Part shown: piece by piece, positions 15,416-23,547 of the stretch
How positions within the stretch are numbered: the first letter of the stretch is position 1
Layout: each line of letters starts with the position of its first letter
Origin: Planctomycetales bacterium
GTDB taxonomy: Bacteria > Planctomycetota > JAKEIC01
DNA length: 46,378 nt
Direction of reading: 5' to 3'
NCBI GenBank assembly: GCA_022614695.1
Contig: JAKEIC010000215.1
Location: 1 to 46,378, forward strand
The notes under the pieces: generated by a model
Seen by the model: only the letters and a program-made list of their open reading frames with translations
Told to the model about the DNA's origin: nothing
The model's database searches: none
Made by a program: the position numbers and the translations under genes

Positions 15416-15727
15416 TCACCGCCCCTCCCGCCCGTCCCAGAGCACCGTGTTCTCGCCCGGGTCCAGGAGCGAGAGCCAGCAGTCCCACACCCAGGGCGCG
15501 ACGGGGAAGGCGAGGATCATCCCGAGGATCATGAAGGGCGTCGTGACGATCGCCGCCGGGATCTCCAGCGCCTCGCGCCAAGGGTCGTAGCGGCGGGAGA
15601 ACGGCTCCCGGCGCTGGTGGAAGTAGCAGCCGGGCCCGAGGAGAAGCAGCGAGGCGAGGAAGCCGGCGGGGATGCCGATGCGCCGCTTCACGGAGGGAGT
15701 CTGGCGGGAGACTCGCGCCCGAGTCAA
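15416..15727 (-). CDS. small lipoprotein with C-terminal membrane segment
   Basis: 103 residues. Basic N-terminus, hydrophobic helix and lipobox LLLGPGC with Cys34 as probable lipidation site, then CYFHQRREPFSRRYDPW and a second hydrophobic stretch, IVTTPFMILGMILAFPVAPW (about 60-79). TTG 15727 overlaps the TGA of the redoxin gene (TTGA), so coupling is likely and this start was chosen; GTG 15691 would still give a complete signal. The pattern resembles short YceK-like or other uncharacterised lipoproteins. No function can be assigned. It is the last gene of a leftward group that begins with the large lipoprotein at 20977. Confidence 0.55.
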   Translation of the reverse strand: MTRARVSRQTPSVKRRIGIPAGFLASLLLLGPGCYFHQRREPFSRRYDPWREALEIPAAIVTTPFMILGMILAFPVAPWVWDCWLSLLDPGENTVLWDGREGR

Positions 15728-16371
15728 CGCTCCGCGAGCAGCGCCTCGATCGCCGCGCGGACGTCCTCAAAGTCCCGCTCGCACTGCGGATGGTCGGCGT
15801 CCGGCGTCCGGCGGTGGAACTCGCCGCCCGGGTGGACGAACCGGACCCGGCCCGCGCGGTCGAGGACGAACGTGACCGACGTGAACTCGCGGCGGGGCGA
15901 GAGCCACCAGCGCCGGAGCGCCTCCCACCGACGGTCCCAGCCGATCGCGCCCGGGAGCCCCAGCCTCTCGGCCACGGCGCGCGCCTCCTCGACCCCGCTC
16001 GGCCGGCCGGGGGGCTTCTCGTGGAAGAGCCCGACGACCTCGACCCCGCGCGACCCGTAGCTCTCGGCGATCTCGCGGAGCGCCGGGGCCGAGCGCTCGC
16101 AGAGGACGCACTGCGTCGTCCACCAGCGGACGACGGCGACCTTGCCGCGCAGGGACTCGAGCGACACGGGCCCGCCGCGTGCCCACTCGACCCCCTCGAA
16201 CCCCGGCGGCTCGCGACCGAGGAGGTCCGCGCCGTCCCGGGAAGGGGGGACCGCGACCGCCGGCGGCGGCGCGGCGGGCGAGCCGCACGCCGTGAGGACG
16301 AGGATCGGCGCGAGCCGCAGCCAGAAGTTCACCGGGAGAGGACGATCGCGCCCCGGCGTCGCCGCCGTCAA
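15724..16371 (-). CDS. TlpA-like redoxin lipoprotein (Cys form, CVLC)
   Basis: 215 residues. Signal and lipobox ILVLTAC with Cys29, then a thioredoxin/redoxin domain: SLESLRGKVAVVRWWTTQC with Cys88-Val-Leu-Cys91, ALREIAESYGSRGVEVVGLF, and VTFVLDRAGRVRFVHPGGEF. It would be an envelope-anchored thiol/disulfide oxidoreductase. The usual cis-proline of the TPTTF motif is replaced (TSVTF), so redox partner binding may differ. Unlike the two nearby selenoprotein candidates it uses Cys at both positions. Start TTG 16371 is the longest; GTG 16332 would start two residues before FWLRLAP. It overlaps the next gene by four bases. Confidence 0.78.
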   Translation of the reverse strand: MTAATPGRDRPLPVNFWLRLAPILVLTACGSPAAPPPAVAVPPSRDGADLLGREPPGFEGVEWARGGPVSLESLRGKVAVVRWWTTQCVLCERSAPALREIAESYGSRGVEVVGLFHEKPPGRPSGVEEARAVAERLGLPGAIGWDRRWEALRRWWLSPRREFTSVTFVLDRAGRVRFVHPGGEFHRRTPDADHPQCERDFEDVRAAIEALLAER

Positions 16372-16383
16372 GCCTCTAGGCCC

Positions 16384-16923
16384 TCAATCCAGGTCCACGC
16401 ACGCCTCGATGAACGCCCCGAGCCCCTCCCGTTCGCGCTCCCCGACCGTCGCGAGGCTGCCGGTCTTCCGGCCCCGCTCGCCGACGACGATCCGGTCTTG
16501 CACGCCGGAGACCCACTCCCTCCAGGGCTCCTCGAGCACGAGGATCGCCTCGTCCCTCGTGTCGCTCCAGGCCCCGGCGAAGAGGGTCCACGAGAGCCGC
16601 TCGCGCTCGCCGGCCCCGTCATGCGCGATCGGGATGCAGAAGTCGAGCGAGCCCGGTTCGGCCCGAGCGCGCGCGACGGGGTCCCACGAGAGGACCCTCA
16701 GGAAGAGGAGCGGCCGGCCCGACCCGCGCTCGACCTTCGCGTCGGTGTCGAGCCCATAGGCGAGCCTCTCGTCCCAGCGGAAGACCTCCGACGGCAGGAG
16801 CAGGAGGGGCGTCCCGCCCGCCTCGCCCTCCGGGAGTTGCGTCCCCCACTCCGGGTCGGCGTTCGTGAAGAGCCGGAGGTAGTCCGCATACTCCGCCGCC
16901 GTGCACTCGCGGGAGCGGGACAC
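16384..16923 (-). CDS. uncharacterised protein
   Basis: 179 residues from GTG 16923, 13 bases after the stop of the large M16-like gene; a TTG at 16962 would overlap that gene. There is no signal peptide, transmembrane segment or nucleotide-binding motif. Notable features are an acidic-aromatic body with TAAEYADYLRLFTNADPEW near the start, LLLLPSEVFRWDERLAYGLD, and an acidic C-terminus ending CVDLD. Coding character is supported by strong third-position G/C bias and tight packing with its neighbours. The family was not recognised; it may be a cytoplasmic protein of the SMI1/KNR4-like size class, but no diagnostic motif was found. Confidence 0.5.
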   Translation of the reverse strand: MSRSRECTAAEYADYLRLFTNADPEWGTQLPEGEAGGTPLLLLPSEVFRWDERLAYGLDTDAKVERGSGRPLLFLRVLSWDPVARARAEPGSLDFCIPIAHDGAGERERLSWTLFAGAWSDTRDEAILVLEEPWREWVSGVQDRIVVGERGRKTGSLATVGEREREGLGAFIEACVDLD

Positions 16924-16936
16924 CTCTCGACGGTCC

Positions 16937-19900
16937 CTAAGGACTCGCCACCGTCTCCACAACCTTGTCCTCCGCGAGCAGCCTCCGCGCGAGATCCTGG
17001 ACGCGCGCGGGGGTCACGCGCTCGAGCTCGTAGAAGAAGCGTTCCTCGTAGTCGGGGTCGCCGGCGAGCCGGTCGTCACGGGCCAGCCGGAGCGCGATGG
17101 CGCCGCCCACCTGCTCGTCCCGCACCTGCTGCGCGGCGATCCAGTCCTGGGCGCGGCGCAACTCCTCGGGAGGCGGAGGCTCGTCGCGCACCTTCGCCAG
17201 GAGCCGCACGAGAACCTCCCGCGCCTCCTCGAGCCTCTCGGGAGCCGTCACGGCCGTGGCGCGGAGCGCCCCGCCCCGGCGCCACGCGTCGTAGTCCACG
17301 GACGCGTCGGTGGCGATCGGCCGCTCCTCCACCGCCTCGCGCCGGAGGCGGAAGTGGAGGAGCCAGCGGAGCGCGACCGCCGCCGCGTAGTCCGGGCTCC
17401 CATAGGCCGGCGCGCGCGCGCCGCGCACGACGGCCACGGCTCCTGGGGGGACCGAGACCCGGTAGCGGCCGGCGCGTGCGGCGGCCGGCTCCCCCACCGC
17501 CCCGGGCGGCCTCGGCTCAACGACGGCAGGCGGGGAGACCCAGCCCCCGACGGTCCGCTCGAGCAGCGCTCGCGCCTTCTCGGGCGGGAGGTCCCCGACG
17601 AAGAGGACCAAGGCCCGATCCGGGCGGAGACAGCGGTGGGCCAGCTCCCACACGTGCTGGACCTCGGTCCTCCCGAGCCAGTCCGGGTGCCCGAGCGCGG
17701 GCCAGCCGTAGGGGTGGTCGGGGAAGAGCGCCGACCGCGCCAGGTCGGTCGCGGCCGAGACGGGATCCTGCGCGGCCGACTTCTCCGCCGAGAGACGGCT
17801 GCGCTTCAGGTCCTCGAAGTCCGACCCGAATAGGCGGGGCGCCGAGAGGATGTCGCCCACGAGCGCCGCGACCTCGTCCCCGTCGTCCGCAAGACCCGAG
17901 GCGACGATCGCCGCGTAGTCGGGCGTCAGGTTCAGGTACCAGCCTATCCCGAGCGACTGGACGTGGTTGTGGATCGCGGTGCCGTCACGCTTCACCGTCC
18001 CCTTCCAGGGGAGGCTCCAGAGGATCTGCGCGAGGCCGCCAGCGCCGGTGGGGTCGTGCGCCGTTCCGGCGCCTGTCACGATCCCGACCGAGGCGAGGGG
18101 AACGGCGCGGTCCTCGACGATGAGAGCCCGGAGCCCGTTCCGAAGGGTCACGGCGAGAGTCTCCCCCGCCGCCTCGGCCCCCGCCTCGGCGAGGGTTCCC
18201 CGGTCGTCAATGACCGTCGCGGCGGCGTCCGCACCGTAGAGGCGGATGGCGTACGGCTTCTCGATCGGCTTCTCGTCCTTGAGCGCCGCGCGCGCCCGCT
18301 CCACCCCTGCCTCCTCGCCCGGCCCCGGCGCCGCCGTTCCCTCGGGGACGACGCGGATGACGCTCAGGTTGGCCTCGCGGAGGTACTGCGCGGCGGCGCG
18401 GGAGATCTCCGTCCCCGTCAGGTTCTGGAGGCGTCCCAGATACCCGAGCGCGTACCGGATCCCTCCGGCCGCCTCGCCGCGGGCGATCTCGAGGGCCCTC
18501 TCCCGGGCGTACTCGCGCCGCCGGATGAAGTCGAGCCTCTGGCCCGTCTTCTCGCGCTTGAGGACGTCCTCGGGGACGGGCTTCCCCCGCAGCTCAGCGA
18601 CGCACTCGAGGATCGCCTTCTCGGCCCTCGGGACGTCGGACGGATTCGGCACCGTGGCCAGCGCCCAGAGGACGCCGAGGTCGGAGAGCAGGTCGTGGTC
18701 GCACCTCGTGTAGGAAGCGACCTTGTCCACGACGACGAGCCGAAGCCAGAGCTTGTCCCGCAGGATCCGGGGCAGGGTCTCGATCGCAATCCGATCGGCG
18801 TGGGCGTAGCCGGGGACGAGCCACCCTACCATCAGCGTCGCCTGCGGAGCCGGCATCGCGATCGTCTCGGCTCTCGCGCCGGAGGACGACGCGGGGAGCG
18901 GGGGCGGCGCTGCCGGTGCCGGCGCGGCCGGCGCCGCTCCGAGGAGCTTCGCGGCGAGCTTCCCGACCTCGGCCCCGTCCACGTCGCCCGAAACGACCAC
19001 GGTGAGCCGGCCGGGCGTCCCGAGCAGCCTCGCGTGGGAGTGGACCTCGGCGAGCCCGCAGGCGGCGAGTCCCTCGGGGGTCCCCCTCCAGGCCCGCGCG
19101 TAGGGGTGGTCCCCGAAGACCCGGACGAACAGGGCGTCGGCCCCGCGCCCGACCGGATCGGCCTCTATCCGCTTCCTCGCCGCGATCCTCGCCTCGCGGA
19201 CACGCTGGAGACCCTCGGTGGTGGGTCTCGGCCGGAGGACCGCCTCCGCCAGTAGCTCGAGGGCCCGCCCGACGTGAGCCGGGCGGCATTCGATCTCGAC
19301 CTGGGTCCGGTCGCACCAGGTGATGTCGTCCCGGAGGTTCACGCCATAGTTCCCGCCGAAGGCGCGGACTTCCTCCACGATCTGAAGGGGCTTGAGCTTC
19401 TCCGAGCCCTGCGCGAGGAGATCCGCCCAAAGGATCGTCAGGCCAGTGCAGCCCTTGGGCTCGACCGTCGTCCCCCCGCGGATCGAGACCACGACCGACA
19501 CCACCGGGCGCGTGTGGTTCTCCTCCACGATGACGACGCAGCCGTTCGGGAGGACCGTGCGCCTGGGCAGCAGGGCGACCGGTCCCTTGCGGCGCTTCCG
19601 CGAGAGCGCGGCGGGGGCGCCCTCGCCTCCCCCTCCCCGCGGGCCGGGGCCCGCTGTCGCGGGCGCCGCGCCCCGAACCGTGATCCGCGCCTCGGACGAC
19701 TGCGGCGGCTCCGCCGAGTCGGTGACGCGCACGGTCGCGACGGCGCCGCCCACCGGGAGGCCGGCGGCCGGGGCGCGGTAGAGGGCCGAGAGACCGTCGG
19801 GGTCCTCCACGAGCGAGCCCCCGGCCAGGCCCTCGACCGCGAACTTGAGCGGCGGGACCCCGCCGCCCGCGCGCACGCGGACGGACTCCCCCGCCGAGAG

Positions 19901-20977
19901 CGACGCCTCCGCGGGATCGAGCGAGAGGGCGGGGAGCGAGACGGTCACCATCGCCTCGGCGACCGCCCCCGCGGAGTCGGTCGCGCGGACCCGGTCGCGG
20001 CCCGACCGCCGCCCCGCGACGTAGCGGCCGCTCGCGGGGTCGAGGGTCGCCCCGGTCGCGTTCTCCGCGAGCGCGAGTCGGACCGGCGGCCGTCCGCCGT
20101 CGGCCGCGAAATCGATCGCCTCGCCTGCGTTCGCCCCGCGGTCCCCCGGGCGGATCGAGAGGACGAGCGGCTCCACGACGACGGTCCCGTCGGCCGTCTT
20201 CCCGCGCCCGTCGGTCACCCGGACACGGTCGGTCCCGGGCCGGCGCCCGGCGAGGTAGCTCCCGTTCTCCTCCATCCGGGCGCCGCTCTCGGCCGAGACC
20301 AGCGAGAACTTGTAAGGGGGGACTCCGCCCTGCGGCGCGAACGCGAGCGACTCGCCGAGGCGGACCCGCGCCTCGGCCGGCCGCATCGAGAGGGCCTCCG
20401 GCTCGACGGCGACGGTCGTCTCGACCCGGGCCCCGCCCGAGTCGCGGACGACCACGACATCCGTCCCGGGGGTCGGTCCCGCCCGGTATCGCCCCGTCCC
20501 CGAGTCGAGGGAGCCGCCCGAGCGGTTCTTCCCCTCGGAGAAGAAGAACGCGTAGGAGGGCGTGCCCCCCTCCGCGTGGAAGGCGATCGTCCCGCCGGGG
20601 GCGACCCTGGACTTGGCCGGGAGGATCCGGAGGGACAGCTCGACGCGGATCTTCCGGGTGGCCGACGCGCCGACCGAGTCCTCGACGACCGCCACGTCCT
20701 GGCCCTCGGTCTCGCCGGCCCTGTAGCGGCCGGACGCGTCCACGCTCCCGCCGCTCTCGGACGACGTCCCGAGCGAGAACGTGTAGGGGGGCGTCCCGCC
20801 CTTCGCCTCGAGCCTCGCCTCGCCTCCCGGCGCGACCGAAGCCGGGGCCTTGAGGGCGAGGGGTTCCTTCGGGGGCGCGGCCTTGCCGCCGCCGCAGCCG
20901 GCGAGGAGCGGGAGGAGGGCCGGGCCGAGGACGCGGAGCAATCGGAGGGCGCGGAGGCGGGGTCCAGTCGTGTCCAT
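16937..20977 (-). CDS. lipoprotein with Ig-like repeats and two M16-type domains lacking the zinc motif
   Basis: 1346 residues. Signal and lipobox LPLLAGC are followed by about five Ig-like repeats (about 40-470) of the form GGTPPYTFSL, G-x-Y-x-AG, then D-x-V-x-V-x-D. The C-terminal part carries two M16 peptidase/processing-protease folds (about 490-920 and 950-1346): VLPNGCVVIVEENHTRPVVS opens the first, VTLRNGLRALIVEDRAVPLA the second, and both end in typical 'LTVVVSGDVD' and 'RALVLFVGDLPPEKARALLE' strands. Where active M16 enzymes have HxxEH, the first domain has GCTGLTILWADLLAQGS and the second GAGGLAQILWSLPWKGT, so no zinc site is visible in either. Probably a non-catalytic periplasmic or surface scaffold. 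ATG 20977 has TACGAT 28 bases upstream. Confidence 0.82.
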   Translation of the reverse strand: MDTTGPRLRALRLLRVLGPALLPLLAGCGGGKAAPPKEPLALKAPASVAPGGEARLEAKGGTPPYTFSLGTSSESGGSVDASGRYRAGETEGQDVAVVEDSVGASATRKIRVELSLRILPAKSRVAPGGTIAFHAEGGTPSYAFFFSEGKNRSGGSLDSGTGRYRAGPTPGTDVVVVRDSGGARVETTVAVEPEALSMRPAEARVRLGESLAFAPQGGVPPYKFSLVSAESGARMEENGSYLAGRRPGTDRVRVTDGRGKTADGTVVVEPLVLSIRPGDRGANAGEAIDFAADGGRPPVRLALAENATGATLDPASGRYVAGRRSGRDRVRATDSAGAVAEAMVTVSLPALSLDPAEASLSAGESVRVRAGGGVPPLKFAVEGLAGGSLVEDPDGLSALYRAPAAGLPVGGAVATVRVTDSAEPPQSSEARITVRGAAPATAGPGPRGGGGEGAPAALSRKRRKGPVALLPRRTVLPNGCVVIVEENHTRPVVSVVVSIRGGTTVEPKGCTGLTILWADLLAQGSEKLKPLQIVEEVRAFGGNYGVNLRDDITWCDRTQVEIECRPAHVGRALELLAEAVLRPRPTTEGLQRVREARIAARKRIEADPVGRGADALFVRVFGDHPYARAWRGTPEGLAACGLAEVHSHARLLGTPGRLTVVVSGDVDGAEVGKLAAKLLGAAPAAPAPAAPPPLPASSSGARAETIAMPAPQATLMVGWLVPGYAHADRIAIETLPRILRDKLWLRLVVVDKVASYTRCDHDLLSDLGVLWALATVPNPSDVPRAEKAILECVAELRGKPVPEDVLKREKTGQRLDFIRRREYARERALEIARGEAAGGIRYALGYLGRLQNLTGTEISRAAAQYLREANLSVIRVVPEGTAAPGPGEEAGVERARAALKDEKPIEKPYAIRLYGADAAATVIDDRGTLAEAGAEAAGETLAVTLRNGLRALIVEDRAVPLASVGIVTGAGTAHDPTGAGGLAQILWSLPWKGTVKRDGTAIHNHVQSLGIGWYLNLTPDYAAIVASGLADDGDEVAALVGDILSAPRLFGSDFEDLKRSRLSAEKSAAQDPVSAATDLARSALFPDHPYGWPALGHPDWLGRTEVQHVWELAHRCLRPDRALVLFVGDLPPEKARALLERTVGGWVSPPAVVEPRPPGAVGEPAAARAGRYRVSVPPGAVAVVRGARAPAYGSPDYAAAVALRWLLHFRLRREAVEERPIATDASVDYDAWRRGGALRATAVTAPERLEEAREVLVRLLAKVRDEPPPPEELRRAQDWIAAQQVRDEQVGGAIALRLARDDRLAGDPDYEERFFYELERVTPARVQDLARRLLAEDKVVETVASP

Positions 20978-21076
20978 CGGGATCCGTCCGGCGGCGGGCG
21001 CCGGGATCGTAGCATCGCGCGCGCCGTCCGGAAGGGCCCCCGTGCAAACGGGCGAGGCGCGGGGTGTAATGGAGCC
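20978..21076. promoter_or_regulatory. divergent intergenic region
   Basis: 99 bp between the leftward M16-like gene and the rightward HEAT-repeat gene. On the minus strand TACGAT lies 28 bases before ATG 20977. On the plus strand GGGGTGTAATG at 21061-21071 repeats a string also found before the kinase at 12114; TGTAAT is a plausible -10 element six bases before GTG 21077. Confidence 0.35.
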
Positions 21077-22627
21077 GTGAGTCCCATGCGCCGGCGGTCG
21101 CTCCTCGTCGCGGCGCTCGCGACGCCGGTCCTCCTCGGGGGGGCCCTCGCGGCCGGGGCTCTCGCGGACGAGGAGACCGCGACCCCGGCCCTCGAGGACG
21201 CCGCGCAGAAGCTGGTCGCGGCCGCCTCCGAGAGGCGCAAGGCCGAGGGCTCTCCGGGGCTGGTCTGGTCGGAGATCGCGGCCGTCGTCCTGCGCGAGCA
21301 CCTCGAGCACCTCCTCGCGCTCGGCTGGCGCGGCGGGCCCGTCCCGCCCGAGGCGGTGAAGCTGGACGACAGGATCTCCCGCCTCCACGCGATCCCCGCC
21401 AAGTTCTTCGAGCAGTACCACGCCTGCGACCCGGCCTCCTACGACCCGCAGGCCGCCCTCGAGGCGCTCGCCGCGCAGCCGGCGTGGGAGGCGGCCCGCC
21501 GGTCCGAAACCCGCCTCGCGGCCGCCGCGCTCCGGCCCGCGGACGGCCGCTGGTTCGCCGTGATGGCGGTGGTGCCCGGCGACGCCGAGCCGACGCGGAA
21601 GGGCGTGGAGTTCCTCGCCCCCTACGCCGAGAAAGCGCGCGGGAAGGACGCGGCGGGGCGGGCCGCGGCCCTGCGGTCCCTCGGCGAGACGAAGATCGCG
21701 AGCGCCCTGCCGGCGATCCGCGAGGGGCTCCGCCACGCGGAGGCCGCGACGCGCGAGGCGGCCGCGGCCGCGCTCGGGATGGTGCGCTCGCGCGGGGCGG
21801 TCCCGCCGCTCCTCCACGCGCTCGAGGACCCGGCCGAGCCCGTGCGCGCCGCGGCGGGCCGGTCGCTCGCCGCGCTCTCGGGCGGTCCCGACCACGGGAC
21901 CGACGCCGCCAAGTGGCGCGAGTGGTGGAAGGCCGCCTCGCCGACGCTCGTGATCTCCCCCGAGTGGGCGCTGCCCTCCGGGGCCGCAGGCGACTCGGTG
22001 AAGGAGCTGCTCGCCGCCTGGGACGACGCGGTCCGGTCGCAGGACTTCCTGCGGCGGATGGCGGTCCTCCAGAGGCTCCGCGAGCACCCGGGGCGGAAGG
22101 AGCCGGCGGTCCGGGCCGTGTTCGTGAAGGCCCTGGAAGACCCGAAGCGCGAGGTCCGCTACGAGGCCTGCCGGGCGCTCGCGCTCTCGAAGTGGCCGGG
22201 CGCCGTGCCGACGCTCATCCAGAAGGTGAAGGGCTGGACCGGCGCGGACAAAGAGATGGCCGCCATCGCCATCTACGCCCTCGCCCAGATCGGCGACGGG
22301 CAGGTCGTGGAGTGGCTCCAGAAGAGCCCGATCGTCTGGCAGCCCCCCGAGGGCGAGATCCTCTGGGCGAAGATCCACGCCGCGCGCTACGTGCGCCAGA
22401 CCGCCGTTGTCGAGTGGCTGGTGGGCCTCTGGACTTCGTCCTACAAGCAGGTGGCGGACGGATACGCCCCGGTGATCGGGGAGTCGCTCGCCGATCAGAC
22501 CGGGCAGTCCTTCGAGAAGGACGGGGCGGCCTGGCGGAAGTGGTGGAAGGGCGCGAAGGGCTCCTTCCGACCGGAGCCGCTGCCCGAGGGGTTCCGGATC
22601 CCGGAGCTCTTCCCGGGGGGGAAGTAG
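21077..22627 (+). CDS. exported HEAT-repeat protein
   Basis: 516 residues from GTG 21077; ATG 21086 would shorten it by three. A signal peptide (RRRSLLVAALATPVLLGGAL) ends near an ALADEE site. The middle holds HEAT/PBS-lyase-type helical repeats: RAAALRSLGETKIASALPAI, TREAAAAALGMVRSRGAVPP, VRAAAGRSLAAL, and later VRYEACRALALSKWPGAVPT. Such repeats form protein-binding solenoids. Trp-rich segments (KWREWWKAA and WRKWWKGAKG) recur after each block and look like an internal duplication. It is probably a periplasmic or surface scaffold. It lies 4 bases upstream of endonuclease III, with which it may be co-transcribed, although the functions do not obviously match. Confidence 0.72.
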   Translation: MSPMRRRSLLVAALATPVLLGGALAAGALADEETATPALEDAAQKLVAAASERRKAEGSPGLVWSEIAAVVLREHLEHLLALGWRGGPVPPEAVKLDDRISRLHAIPAKFFEQYHACDPASYDPQAALEALAAQPAWEAARRSETRLAAAALRPADGRWFAVMAVVPGDAEPTRKGVEFLAPYAEKARGKDAAGRAAALRSLGETKIASALPAIREGLRHAEAATREAAAAALGMVRSRGAVPPLLHALEDPAEPVRAAAGRSLAALSGGPDHGTDAAKWREWWKAASPTLVISPEWALPSGAAGDSVKELLAAWDDAVRSQDFLRRMAVLQRLREHPGRKEPAVRAVFVKALEDPKREVRYEACRALALSKWPGAVPTLIQKVKGWTGADKEMAAIAIYALAQIGDGQVVEWLQKSPIVWQPPEGEILWAKIHAARYVRQTAVVEWLVGLWTSSYKQVADGYAPVIGESLADQTGQSFEKDGAAWRKWWKGAKGSFRPEPLPEGFRIPELFPGGK

Positions 22628-22631
22628 GTCG

Positions 22632-23354
22632 GTGGGGAGGGCGGCGGTCCGGGGGGGGAAGGCCGGACGCGGCGAGAAGAAAGGCTCGCGTGTCCCGAGG
22701 ATCCCGAGGGAGCCCCCCGAGAAGCTCGCCGCCCGCGCCGCCGAGATCCTCCGGCGGCTGCACGCGACGTACCCGGGCGCGAACTGCGCGCTCACGCACC
22801 GGAGCCCTCTCGAGCTGCTCGTCGCGACGATCCTCTCGGCGCAGTGCACCGACACGCGCGTGAACATCGTCACGAAGGGCCTCTTCGAGAAGTACCGGAC
22901 GGCCCGGGCCTACGCCGCGGCGCGTCCCGGCGTCCTCGAGCGCGAGATCCACTCGACCGGGTTCTTCCGGAACAAGGCGAAGTCCATCCGCGGCGCCGGC
23001 GCGCGGATCGCGGAGGTCTACGCCGGCGATGTCCCGCGCACGATGGACGAGCTGCTCACGCTGCCCGGCGTCGCGCGCAAGACGGCGAATGTCGTCCTCG
23101 GGACAGCCTTCGGGATCGCGGACGGCGTCGTCGTGGACACGCACGTCTCGCGGCTCTCTCAGAGGCTCGGGCTCTCGCGCGAGCACGACCCCGAGAAGAT
23201 CGAGCGCGACCTCCAGAGGCTCCTCCCGCGCGGGGAGTGGATCTACGTCGCCCACGCCCTCATCTGGCACGGGCGGATGGTCTGCGCGGCGCAGCGGCCC
23301 GCGTGCGAGCGGTGCCCGCTCGCGGATGTCTGCCCGTCGGCCGGGAAGTGCTGA
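22632..23354 (+). CDS. nth: endonuclease III
   Basis: 240-residue DNA glycosylase/AP lyase that removes oxidised pyrimidines in base-excision repair. Visible features: LELLVATILSAQCTDTRVN, the helix-hairpin-helix LPGVARKTA with catalytic Lys150, VVVDTHVSRL with catalytic Asp169, and the 4Fe-4S ligands Cys218-x6-Cys225-x2-Cys228-x5-Cys234. The core length is normal; the first about 25 residues form a basic extension. GTG 22632 begins four bases after the HEAT-repeat gene. All key residues are present, so the enzyme should be active. Confidence 0.96.
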   Translation: MGRAAVRGGKAGRGEKKGSRVPRIPREPPEKLAARAAEILRRLHATYPGANCALTHRSPLELLVATILSAQCTDTRVNIVTKGLFEKYRTARAYAAARPGVLEREIHSTGFFRNKAKSIRGAGARIAEVYAGDVPRTMDELLTLPGVARKTANVVLGTAFGIADGVVVDTHVSRLSQRLGLSREHDPEKIERDLQRLLPRGEWIYVAHALIWHGRMVCAAQRPACERCPLADVCPSAGKC

Positions 23355-23360
23355 TCCGAG

Positions 23361-23387
23361 CCCGACGTCCTCGAGCCCCGACGTCCT
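23361..23387 (+). repeat. short direct repeat upstream of the IPT cluster
   Basis: CCCGACGTCCT occurs at 23361-23371 and again at 23377-23387. The second copy continues as GAC GTC CTT GGG CGT TGA, which would read D-V-L-G-R-stop. That resembles the DVLSR or DILSR ends of the downstream IPT lipoproteins, so it may be a remnant of a lost paralogue's 3' end. The resemblance is short and uncertain. Confidence 0.35.
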
Positions 23388-23403
23388 TGGGCGTTGACGG
23401 CGC

Positions 23404-23547
23404 GTAACGGCGCTACCGGGACGTAACGACGGACCTCCAGGCGCCTCTCGAGGGAACATGGGAGCCGAGAGGAGTGTCCCGCCCTCGCGTGGAACGGGGC
23501 TTGCAAGAGAGCGCGGTCCGACCGCCCCGGAGGATCGGAGGAGACGC
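23404..23547 (+). promoter_or_regulatory. conserved leader of IPT lipoprotein gene 1
   Basis: The region before GTG 23548 aligns with the region before IPT gene 2 (27096-27236) almost without gaps. Shared blocks: GTAAC (23404), CGCTAC (23411), GTAACG (23423), GAACATGGG (23454) followed by GCCGAGAGG, GGAACG (23491), and CGGTC (23514) followed by CCGCC. A single 1-nt length difference lies between the fourth and fifth blocks, so the similarity is not protein-coding. CCTCTCG (23444-23450) and CGAGAGG (23466-23472) form a perfect inverted repeat here. GGAGGAG just before GTG 23548 is the ribosome-binding site. It may be a promoter/operator or a structured 5' UTR. Confidence 0.5.
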
